Positions 8,014 through 14,510 of a stretch of DNA of 64,000 nucleotides are shown here, one piece after another. Position 1 is the first letter of the stretch. Each line of letters starts with the position of its first letter. Both the position numbers and the translations under genes were made by a program. This stretch comes from Micromonospora costi (lineage in GTDB: Bacteria > Actinomycetota > Actinomycetes > Mycobacteriales > Micromonosporaceae). The notes beneath the pieces were generated by a model, which was not told where the DNA came from, did no database searches, and worked only from the letters and a program-made list of their open reading frames with translations. The stretch is from NCBI RefSeq assembly GCF_003626655.1, contig NZ_RBAN01000001.1:1798001-1862000 (forward strand). The letters run 5' to 3'.

Positions 8014-8883
8014 TCAGGCCCCGTCGTCGGCCTTGGCCTCGTCGGCCTCCTTGCCCAGCCGGGCCTCGACCGCCTGCGGCTCGTACATCTCTTCGACCAC
8101 ACGCAGGTAGAGCTCGTTCGGGTTCGGCAGGTTCTTGATCTCTCGCAGCGCCTGCTCCTGGCCGGCGGACTCCAGCACGAAGGTGCCGTAGTTGAGCGCC
8201 CGGCCGGTCGGCGTCTGCTCGTACTTCATGTCGGTGACCCGGACCAGCGGCATCATGGCCACCCGGCGCGTGATGATCCCGTTGACCACCATCACCCGCT
8301 TGTTGGTCAGGATGAAGCGGTCGTACCACCAGTCGGCCACCCGCCAGGCCACCCAGGCCATCACCGCGAACCAGAGCAACACGGCCACGGTGGTCAGCGC
8401 GCCCACGTCCTGCCCGGCGAGGAACCCGGAGAGGTAGCCGAGGACGAAGGTGGCCGCGATCCCCACGATGATCGGGGTCGCGAGGTGGATCCAGTGCCGC
8501 TTCCACTCACCCCGGTAGCGCTCGGTGGGGAACAGGTAGCGGGCGACGAGTGAGCTGGGCTCGTCCTCCAGCGGCAGCACCCGGCGAGGCGTGTTGCCGG
8601 CCGCGTCGGCGCGCAGCCCGGCCAGCTCGTCCTCGGAGATCTCCGGGTAGCCGCCCTCCGGGTCACGGATCCAGGCCCGACCGGATCGGCCGCCGCCGGC
8701 GTAACCGGGCCCCTCGCCGTAGCCGACGTCGTCGGACAGCGAGGGACCGTCGGACAGACCGGCGCCGGAGCCGTAGTCGGGGCCCTCGTCCGGAGGGACG
8801 CGGGGGATGGGTTCCGTGTCGCGTTCCCGGCGCTCCCGGTCGGGGTCGTCGGGGTCGAAGGGCGGACCGGGAGGGCTACCCAT
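8014..8883 (-). CDS. PH domain (bPH2/YdbS-like) membrane protein
   Basis: A 289-aa protein with a disordered acidic/Gly-rich N-terminus (1-110), two membrane helices (about 135-155 and 160-182) and a bacterial PH domain (183-262; FILTNKRVMVVNGIITRRVAMMPL). That order is seen in YdbS-type bPH2 proteins of actinobacteria, whose ligands are largely unknown. It is preceded by 6 bp by the 52-aa gene at 8890-9048, so the two are probably co-transcribed. The start at 8883 follows the first in-frame Met. Confidence 0.82.
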   Translation of the reverse strand: MGSPPGPPFDPDDPDRERRERDTEPIPRVPPDEGPDYGSGAGLSDGPSLSDDVGYGEGPGYAGGGRSGRAWIRDPEGGYPEISEDELAGLRADAAGNTPRRVLPLEDEPSSLVARYLFPTERYRGEWKRHWIHLATPIIVGIAATFVLGYLSGFLAGQDVGALTTVAVLLWFAVMAWVAWRVADWWYDRFILTNKRVMVVNGIITRRVAMMPLVRVTDMKYEQTPTGRALNYGTFVLESAGQEQALREIKNLPNPNELYLRVVEEMYEPQAVEARLGKEADEAKADDGA

Positions 8884-8889
8884 CGGCGA

Positions 8890-9048
8890 TCAGGCCACCA
8901 GGCTGGTGAAGAAGTCGCCGAACCCCTGGGCGATGTCCATGATGCCGCCACCGAGCGACTTGAACACGTCTGCGGCGGAGTTCGGCCGGTAGGCGACAAA
9001 GAAGATCAAGAATGCGATACCGGCCCAGGTGAGGACCTTCTTGACCAT
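8890..9048 (-). CDS. 52-aa conserved-looking small membrane protein
   Basis: A short gene read on the minus strand: 52 residues starting MVKKVLTWAGIAFLIFFVAY and ending DFFTSLVA. The first 20 residues make one membrane helix preceded by two lysines; the rest is amphipathic with Gly-rich turns (SLGGGIMDIAQGFG). A GAGAGG stands about 12 bp before the ATG. The stop is 6 bp before the PH-domain gene, with the same codon bias as its neighbours, so this is a real gene and likely works with the PH protein at the membrane. The function is unknown. Confidence 0.75.
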   Translation of the reverse strand: MVKKVLTWAGIAFLIFFVAYRPNSAADVFKSLGGGIMDIAQGFGDFFTSLVA

Positions 9049-9165
9049 GGCGGGCCATCCTCTCGCGCGGCGCCGGGTCCCATTACCGCAGCGGCACCCA
9101 GAGTATCAGTGCGGTGTCGTACAGTGAATATCTGCGTCCGTTCTCCGTCAGTCCGGGCGGGCTTG

Positions 9166-9864
9166 TCAAGCCTTCCCGTGCAGGTACGGAGACGGTGCGC
9201 CGTACACGAGTTCGGGGGGAGTCCACTCGGTCAGGTCGTGTAACACGACATCCTCCGCGAGCAGATGCCCCGCACTCGCCGGCCAGGCTATCGCATGCAG
9301 CCACATTCCCCGAGCCTCGCCCGCGTACGCGCTTCGATCCGCCGGTGAATGCACCAACCACAGTGGAGTCGGGTGACCGCCCACCCGAATCCGGGCCTGC
9401 CCGACGTGTTCGGGGTGGCCCGGCCCCGGATCCGTCAACGCCGCCGCGAGCTGCGGCCCCGGGTCCGGCCCCGCCATGCCGGCGAACCGCGTACCCAGGC
9501 CGACACCCGGTTCCTCGGCGATGAAGACCAGGTCGGCCGGCCCGCCGCCCAGCGGGGCGGGGCCCGCGCACGCCACCGCCGTGGCCCGTACGCCCGTGCG
9601 GTCGTCCCCGGCGTACGCCACCCCGGTCATCGTCCAGCCTGGTGGCAGCGGCCACGGGCACCACAGCGGCGCGGCCGGCTGCCGTGGCGGGTCGGCGTCG
9701 GCCACGATCCGCTCGACCACACTGGCCACGATCTCGGCGCCGATGTGCTCGGGTACGTGCAGGGGCGGCACCGGCCCGCACCGCGCGCACCGGGTCTCGG
9801 CGTGCATGAGGTCCGGTGGCCGGACCGGCCCTCCGCATCGAGGACAGCTCACCGCGACGCTCAT
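9166..9864 (-). CDS. DUF6758 family protein with N-terminal zinc ribbon
   Basis: A 232-aa protein starting MSVAVSCPRCGGPVRPPDL with a CxxC...CxxC zinc-ribbon-like start (SCPRCGG and RCARCG), followed by a proline-rich alpha/beta domain with many Trp residues (WCPWPLPPGW). This is the organisation of the actinobacterial DUF6758 family, of unknown function. The start at 9864 is preferred over 9921 because the extra residues are not conserved-looking and the zinc ribbon begins here. The family name is recalled rather than searched. Confidence 0.75.
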   Translation of the reverse strand: MSVAVSCPRCGGPVRPPDLMHAETRCARCGPVPPLHVPEHIGAEIVASVVERIVADADPPRQPAAPLWCPWPLPPGWTMTGVAYAGDDRTGVRATAVACAGPAPLGGGPADLVFIAEEPGVGLGTRFAGMAGPDPGPQLAAALTDPGPGHPEHVGQARIRVGGHPTPLWLVHSPADRSAYAGEARGMWLHAIAWPASAGHLLAEDVVLHDLTEWTPPELVYGAPSPYLHGKA

Positions 9865-9994
9865 CTGTCCACCGTCACCCCGCCGCCCGGGCCCGTCAAG
9901 CGGAGCGGCCGTATCCGCCACCGCCGTGACCCGTCCGGCGTAAGCGCGGCGCGGCCGTCCGACGCGGCCCGGGCGGTGGTCGGCGCGTCAGCGG

Positions 9995-10687
9995 TCAGGC
10001 CGGGGGCGGGCCGGCGTGCGTACGGATCCAGGCGTGCATCGCGATGCCGCTGGCCACGCCGGCGTTGATCGACCGGGTGGAGCCGTACTGGGCGATCGAG
10101 AAGACCTGCGCGCAGGCGACGCGCGCCGGCTCGGAGAGGCCCGGCCCCTCCTGACCGAAGAGGAGCACGCAGCGGCGCGGCAGCTCGGCGGTCTCCAGCG
10201 GGCGCGAGCCGGGCAGGTTGTCGATGCCGACGACCGTCAGGCCCTCCGCGGCCGCCCAGCCCACGAACTCCTCGATGGTCTCGTGGTGCCGCACGTGCTG
10301 GTAGCGGTCGGTCACCATGGCGCCGCGCCGGTTCCACCGGCGCCGCCCCACGATGTGGACCTCGGCGGCGAGGAAGGCGTTCGCGTTGCGGACCACCGTG
10401 CCGATGTTGAAGTCGTGCTGCCAGTTCTCGATGGCCACGTGGAAGTCGTGCCGACGCTCGTCGAGGTCGGCGACGATCGCCTCCCGCCGCCAGTACCGGT
10501 AGCGGTCCACCACGTTGCGCCGGTCACCGTCGGCGAGCAGCTCGGGGTCGTACCGCGGGTCGTCGGGCAGGTCGCCCGGCCAGGGGCCGACGCCGACGTC
10601 GAGCTGGTCACCGGTCACGGAGACCAGAGAGTACGGCCCACCCAGCCCCACCCATGCCCGGGCCCCGCCCCCGACCTCGTCGATCAT
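9995..10687 (-). CDS. TrmH/SpoU family RNA 2'-O-methyltransferase
   Basis: A 230-aa SPOUT methyltransferase. The three family motifs are visible: motif 1 NIGTVVRNANAF, motif 2 VLLFGQEGPGLS and motif 3 IAQYGSTRSINAGVASGIAMH, which form the SAM-binding trefoil knot. It lacks the N-terminal substrate-binding domain of RlmB and is nearer to TrmH/YibK-like enzymes that act on tRNA or rRNA ribose; the target is not decidable here. The start codon lies inside the left arm of a 13-bp inverted repeat (10678-10754). Confidence 0.88.
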   Translation of the reverse strand: MIDEVGGGARAWVGLGGPYSLVSVTGDQLDVGVGPWPGDLPDDPRYDPELLADGDRRNVVDRYRYWRREAIVADLDERRHDFHVAIENWQHDFNIGTVVRNANAFLAAEVHIVGRRRWNRRGAMVTDRYQHVRHHETIEEFVGWAAAEGLTVVGIDNLPGSRPLETAELPRRCVLLFGQEGPGLSEPARVACAQVFSIAQYGSTRSINAGVASGIAMHAWIRTHAGPPPA

Positions 10688-10754
10688 GCACTTATGGTGC
10701 CCGTTCGGTGCGGGTTAGCGGCTTTGATCCACCACCACAACTGCATGATCGACG
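10678..10754. repeat. 13-bp inverted repeat with 51-bp spacer
   Basis: Left arm CGTCGATCATGCA (10678-10690) and right arm TGCATGATCGACG (10742-10754) are perfect reverse complements. The left arm contains the start codon of the TrmH-type gene, and the spacer carries CCACCACCACAAC. This may be a dispersed genomic element. Confidence 0.8.
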
Positions 10755-10771
10755 GGGAGAGCAGGGGCGGG

Positions 10772-11281
10772 TCAGGCCAGGTTCAGGGCTTCGCCCAGCC
10801 GGTGCAGGAAGCGGCGGTCGGCCGGGGCCACCCCGTCGACCGGGGCGCGGCCGGGCGGCGTCGCACGGCAGGCGCGGGCCGCCACCGACTGCACCCACTG
10901 GCGGTACGCGGCCGAGTCGGCCGGGTCGGCCCGGCGGTCGAGCAGCCGAACCGCGGCCCGACAGGCGGCCAGCAGGTCGACGAGGTCGCCGCTCCGGTCG
11001 CCGGGCAACGGCTGGTTGTCGTGGCGGGCGTAGATCGCGGCGACCACGGCACGGACCAGGTCGCTGTCGAAGGAGCGGCCGGCGGCCATCGCCTCGAGAC
11101 CGGCGAGCCCCTCCGCCACGCCACGGGCGGGTCGGCCGGGGCCCGGCGCGATGGCGGCCACGACGACCCGGCCGGGCAGGCTGGTGAGCAGATCCCACTC
11201 GGCGGCGGAGTAGACGGCGGTGGTCAGCGGTGCGGCGCGGCGGCCGGCAGAGGGCGGCTCTCCGGCGACGGAGTGGCTCAT
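10772..11281 (-). CDS. Hypothetical helical protein
   Basis: A 169-aa soluble, Ala/Arg-rich protein starting MSHSVAGEPPSAGRR. Segments such as EWDLLTSLPGRVVVAAIAPG and LVRAVVAAIYARHDNQPL predict a compact all-alpha fold. A strong GGAGGT stands 5 bp before the ATG at 11281, so this start is preferred over one at 11302. I do not recognise a family. A stem-loop belonging to the upstream MaoC gene separates the two. It may be transcribed with the TrmH-type gene downstream, which is on the same strand 84 bp away. Confidence 0.65.
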   Translation of the reverse strand: MSHSVAGEPPSAGRRAAPLTTAVYSAAEWDLLTSLPGRVVVAAIAPGPGRPARGVAEGLAGLEAMAAGRSFDSDLVRAVVAAIYARHDNQPLPGDRSGDLVDLLAACRAAVRLLDRRADPADSAAYRQWVQSVAARACRATPPGRAPVDGVAPADRRFLHRLGEALNLA

Positions 11282-11326
11282 GGGGACCTCCGGCGTCAGC
11301 ATATGCCCCGGATCGCGAAAAGGGCC

Positions 11327-11356
11327 CCTTCCTCACCAGAACATGCTGGAGGAAGG
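11327..11356 (-). terminator. Intrinsic terminator of the MaoC gene
   Basis: On the minus strand a stem CCTTCCTCCAG...CTGGTGAGGAAGG (7+4 bp with a 2-nt bulge and AACATG-type loop) is followed by GGGCCCTTTTCG, including a run of four T. It lies after the MaoC stop codon. Confidence 0.7.
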
Positions 11357-11409
11357 CACCCGCCCGCCCAGCCGCCGGTCAGCCCTGCCACCGCCCGCCC
11401 CGCCGCCGG

Positions 11410-11925
11410 TCAGCGCGGCTCGGGGAAGCTCGGTCGCTCCGGGTCCACGCCCGCGGGCACGCTGCTGGCCGCGTACTCCCGCTTCGGGACCATGACCCGG
11501 CGGCGGAAGACGCAGACCAGGGTGCCGTCCTGGTTGTAACCGCGGGTCTCGACCGAGACGACGCCCCGGTCGGGCTTGGAGGCGGACTCCCGCTTGTCCA
11601 GCACCGTGGTCTCGCCGTAGATCGTGTCGCCGTGGAAGGTCGGCGCCACGTGCCGGAGCGACTCGACCTCCAGGTTGGCGATCGCCTTGCCGCTCACGTC
11701 GGGAACGGACATGCCCAGCAGGAGGGAGTAGATGTAGTTGCCGACCACGACGTTGCGCTTGAACTGGCTCGCCGACTCCGCGTAGTGGGCGTCCAGGTGC
11801 AGCGGATGGTGGTTCATGGTGAGCAGGCAGAACAGGTGGTCGTCGTACTCGGTGACGGTCTTGCCGGGCCAGTGCCGGTAGACCGCGCCGACCTCGAACT
11901 CCTCGTAGTAACGGCCGAACTGCAT
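11410..11925 (-). CDS. MaoC family dehydratase (mesaconyl-/beta-methylmalyl-CoA hydratase-like)
   Basis: A 171-aa MaoC-like hot-dog dehydratase beginning MQFGRYYEEFEVGAVYRHWP. The hydratase-2 motif is represented by NHHPLHLDAHYAE (normally N...D.NPLH.D) with the catalytic His/Asp pair. The closest functional group is the actinobacterial mesaconyl-CoA or beta-methylmalyl-CoA dehydratase type. This gene is usually clustered with a CitE-like CoA-ester lyase and an acyl-CoA dehydrogenase; in this window those are at 32.4 kb and 28.8 kb. The pathway is inferred. Confidence 0.8.
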   Translation of the reverse strand: MQFGRYYEEFEVGAVYRHWPGKTVTEYDDHLFCLLTMNHHPLHLDAHYAESASQFKRNVVVGNYIYSLLLGMSVPDVSGKAIANLEVESLRHVAPTFHGDTIYGETTVLDKRESASKPDRGVVSVETRGYNQDGTLVCVFRRRVMVPKREYAASSVPAGVDPERPSFPEPR

Positions 11926-12269
11926 CCTGGTCCCCTTCGACGGGCGGCGATGGAGTTCGGCACAGCATGCCTTATGAGGTGTTAAGGCGACGCGAGGGGC
12001 GGGGGCCGTGCGGAAATGTCACACCGGCCACATCCGGGGGGAGACGCAATGAGCGGCGGGGCCCTCCCCGGCACCCGCCGCCCACGCTCTGATGCGGAAG
12101 ATTCTGCCGTACGCCCGTCCGGCTGCCCAGAGACCTGGATCACATTTATTTTTTCGTAACATTACGCAGGGTAATCGATGACGAGTTGATCGGCGATCTC
12201 TGCAGGCCGGATACCGGCCCGTCAAGCCCCAAGTTGCCGATTCGTTGCCGTCAATTCTGTTGATCTTAA

Positions 12270-12283
12270 TGGAAACGCTCCCA
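12270..12283. promoter_or_regulatory. CebR-like palindrome (LacI-family operator candidate)
   Basis: TGGAAACGCTCCCA matches the Streptomyces CebR cellulose-utilisation operator TGGGAGCGCTCCCA at 12 of 14 positions. No cellulase or sugar transporter gene lies next to it in the window, so a working site here is uncertain. Confidence 0.4.
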
Positions 12284-12411
12284 TCACGGCCGGTCACGCA
12301 ACTGCCACCTGCATTTGCGTACGGCATGCCAGAACGCACAGACGCGGATCGATGACCGTGGGTGCCCGGAGGCGCGCCGACCGCCGTGGCGCGTTTCACC
12401 GCCCCCGCAAC

Positions 12412-12438
12412 GGGAATGCGAGGTGGTCAGTCCTGGTT
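12412..12438 (+). promoter_or_regulatory. SigR/SigH-type promoter of trxA
   Basis: GGGAAT (12412-12417), then exactly 18 bp, then GTT (12436-12438): the consensus GGGAAT-N18-GTT of promoters used by the disulfide-stress sigma factor SigR (SigH in mycobacteria). It lies 42 bp before the trxA ATG, and thioredoxin genes are classic SigR targets. Confidence 0.8.
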
Positions 12439-12479
12439 CTAGCGGTCGTAGGTACATCCGCGGTGATCGGAGAGTGCAA

Positions 12480-12842
12480 ATGGCAACCGTCGAGCTGACC
12501 ACGGCGAACTTCGACGAGGTGACCGGCAAGGACGGGATCGTGCTGGTCGACTTCTGGGCCGACTGGTGTGGCCCGTGCAAGCGGTTCGCCCCGATCTACG
12601 AGCGCTCCTCGGGCAAGCACCCGGACATCGTCTTCGGCAAGGTCGACACGGAGGCGCAGCAGGAGCTGGGCGCCAAGTTCGACATCCGTTCCATCCCGAC
12701 CATCATGGCCATCCGGGACGGCGTGATCGTCTTCGCGCAGCCCGGCGCCCTTCCCGAGTCGGCGCTGGAGAACCTGATCGAGCAGGTCGAGGCGCTCGAC
12801 ATGGACGACGTCCGCAAGCAGCTGGCCGAGCACAAGCACTGA
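12480..12842 (+). CDS. trxA: Thioredoxin
   Basis: A 120-aa thioredoxin with the WCGPC redox site at residues 29-33 (FWADWCGPCKRF) and the cis-proline loop IRSIPTIMAIRDG (Pro73). It reduces protein disulfides in the cytoplasm with electrons from thioredoxin reductase. The ATG at 12480 has GGAGAG upstream, and the longer frame from 12315 is not conserved in thioredoxins. The promoter is of SigR type, so induction by disulfide stress is expected. A 14-bp hairpin terminator follows. Confidence 0.95.
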   Translation: MATVELTTANFDEVTGKDGIVLVDFWADWCGPCKRFAPIYERSSGKHPDIVFGKVDTEAQQELGAKFDIRSIPTIMAIRDGVIVFAQPGALPESALENLIEQVEALDMDDVRKQLAEHKH

Positions 12843-12874
12843 GCCGGCGAGCACACAGAGCGCCACACACGGCA

Positions 12875-12904
12875 GACGGCCGGGCCCCTCGGGGCCCGGC
12901 CGTC
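12875..12904 (+). terminator. Terminator hairpin after trxA
   Basis: A perfect 14-bp inverted repeat GACGGCCGGGCCCC / GGGGCCCGGCCGTC with a 2-nt loop, 33 bp after the trxA stop. There is no T-run, as is common in high-GC actinomycetes. Confidence 0.7.
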
Positions 12905-12978
12905 GGCGTACCGGCCGGGTGACGGTGGCCGTCGGAGGGACCCGTCGCGAGCGGCGTTTCCCGTATGGTCACGAACCG

Positions 12979-13419
12979 ATGGAGACCTTGACCAGTCGCG
13001 GCCGGGCGGCGCGGCTCGCCGCCACCGTGCTCGGGCTCGCCGTCCTGCTCTCCGGCACCCTCTGGGGCACGGACGACGACTTCCCGTTCGGCCCGTTCCG
13101 GATGTACGCCACCTCCAACCCGCCGGACGCCCCCGCCCCGGACACCCGCGTCGAGGGGGTGGACCGCACCGGCGCCGTCGTGAGCCTCGGTCAGGAGGCC
13201 ACGGGCATCCGGCGGGCCGAGATCGAGGGCCAGCAGAGCCGGTACGCCGCCGAGCCCGAGCGGCTCGCCGAGGTGGCCGACGCGTACGCCGAACGGCACC
13301 CCGACGCCCCAGGCCTGGTCGAGGTACGCATCGTCATCCGCTGGTTCGGCATCACCGACGGGCGGCCCACCGGCCGGTACACCGACGAGACGGTGGTCCG
13401 CTGGCAGGTGCCCCGATGA
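12979..13419 (+). CDS. Small membrane-anchored protein paired with the HTTM protein
   Basis: A 146-aa protein with a short basic N-terminus, one hydrophobic segment (about 13-33, AARLAATVLGLAVLLSG) and an extracytoplasmic domain (FPFGPFRMYATSNPP; VRIVIRWFGITDGRPTG). It is conserved-looking and 4 bp overlapped (ATGA) with the following multi-pass gene, so the two proteins are likely made together and act together in the membrane. The function is unknown. The ATG at 12979 is chosen because the hydrophobic segment begins there. Confidence 0.7.
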   Translation: METLTSRGRAARLAATVLGLAVLLSGTLWGTDDDFPFGPFRMYATSNPPDAPAPDTRVEGVDRTGAVVSLGQEATGIRRAEIEGQQSRYAAEPERLAEVADAYAERHPDAPGLVEVRIVIRWFGITDGRPTGRYTDETVVRWQVPR

Positions 13420-14510
13420 TCCGCTGGTTGACCGCGCCGGTGCCGCGCGGACGGGTGGCCGCCTTCCGCACCCTGATCTACCTCTTCGTGGCGGCCGACC
13501 TCGTGGTGTTCACCCCGTGGGTACGCACCCGCGCGAGCGTGCCCGGTGAGCTGTACCAGCCGCTGCTGATCGGCCGGGTGCTGCCGCTGCCGACGCCCAC
13601 GCCGGCGCTGGTGGCGGTGATCTTCTGGGCGCTGCTGCTGCTCGCTCTGCTCGCCGCGACCGGGCGGGCGCCCCGGCTGCTCGGTTGGGCGGTCTGCGCG
13701 CTCTACCTCGAGTGGATGATCGTCGCGATGAGCTACGGGAAGGTGGACCACGACCGGTTCGGCCTGCTCGTGGCACTGGCGGTACTCCCTACGGCCGGCC
13801 GGGCCCGGCACGGCGACCCGACCCGTACGGAGGCCGGCGGCTGGGCGCTGCGGGTCACCCAGATCGCCGTGGTGTGCACGTACTTCCTGGCCGCGTGGGC
13901 GAAGCTGCGCTTCGGCGGCCTGGACTGGCTGACCGGCTCGGTGCTGGCCCGGGCGATCATCCGGCGCGGGACCGAGCTGGCGGATCTCATCGCGCAGGTT
14001 CCCTACCTGCTGATCGTCGCGCAGTTCGGCATCGTCGCGTTCGAGCTGGCCAGCCCGCTGGTGTTCCTGGTGCCCGAGCGCTGGCGCACGGCCGTGGTGG
14101 CCTTCTTCTACTCGTTCCACGTGGTCACGTTCGCGACCATCACCATCTCGTTCGCCCCGCACCTCGCGGCGATGACCAGCTTCCTGCCGCTGGAGCGGGT
14201 ACGCCCGATCCACTGGCTGCGGCGGCTGCGGCGCGGGGGGTCACCGGCCGCCCTCGGCCAGCTCGGCGAGCATCCCCTCGCAGCTACGGACGACGACCTG
14301 CGCCCCGCGCCGCTGGGCGAGCCGGAGCAGGGGGTCCTCGGCACGGTCCCGCCAGCGCCACTGCGCGTCGGCGGCGACCTCCCAGAGCCGCTGCACGCCG
14401 GCGTCGTGCTCGACACCGAGCCGGGCGGCCAGGCCGACGCCGTCGCCGCCGACCAGCCGCCGCGCCTCCGCGGCGAGTTCGGCGTCGAACCCGAGCCGGG
14501 TGTCCCGTAG
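13416..14510 (+). CDS. HTTM-like (vitamin K-dependent gamma-carboxylase-like) multi-pass membrane protein
   Basis: A 364-aa protein; residues 1-270 hold about six to eight membrane helices (TLIYLFVAADLVVF, LVAVIFWALLLLALLAAT, YLLIVAQFGIVAFELASP, AVVAFFYSFHVVTFA) arranged as in HTTM/DoxX-like proteins. It is translationally coupled to the small anchored protein upstream. The last 89 codons (after about Arg275) run antisense to the end of the IniC-like GTPase and look like read-through: Pro/Gly-rich, not helical, unlike the family. The true homologous domain ends near base 14240, so a lost stop codon or frameshift is possible. Confidence 0.7.
   Translation: MIRWLTAPVPRGRVAAFRTLIYLFVAADLVVFTPWVRTRASVPGELYQPLLIGRVLPLPTPTPALVAVIFWALLLLALLAATGRAPRLLGWAVCALYLEWMIVAMSYGKVDHDRFGLLVALAVLPTAGRARHGDPTRTEAGGWALRVTQIAVVCTYFLAAWAKLRFGGLDWLTGSVLARAIIRRGTELADLIAQVPYLLIVAQFGIVAFELASPLVFLVPERWRTAVVAFFYSFHVVTFATITISFAPHLAAMTSFLPLERVRPIHWLRRLRRGGSPAALGQLGEHPLAATDDDLRPAPLGEPEQGVLGTVPPAPLRVGGDLPEPLHAGVVLDTEPGGQADAVAADQPPRLRGEFGVEPEPGVP

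Larger units (their letters stand above)
11926..12479. other. Long intergenic region upstream of trxA
   Basis: 554 bp without a convincing gene. An AT-richer island (about 12144-12180 and 12240-12283) stands out from the GC-rich surroundings. It holds a CebR-like palindrome (12270-12283) and, next to trxA, a SigR-type promoter (12412-12438). Open frames on either strand lack normal codon bias. Confidence 0.7.

Noticed and set aside
8876..9058. 60-codon frame overlapping the 52-aa gene
   Set aside because: A different frame of the same DNA; it is Arg/His-rich while the other frame encodes a clear membrane helix.
12019..12399. Open frame of 126 codons on the minus strand before trxA
   Set aside because: No ribosome site, mixed codon bias and AT-rich segments; region is better explained as control region.
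11926..12479. tRNA or small RNA gene in the long gap
   Set aside because: No cloverleaf or T-loop consensus (GGTTCRANYCC) found on either strand.
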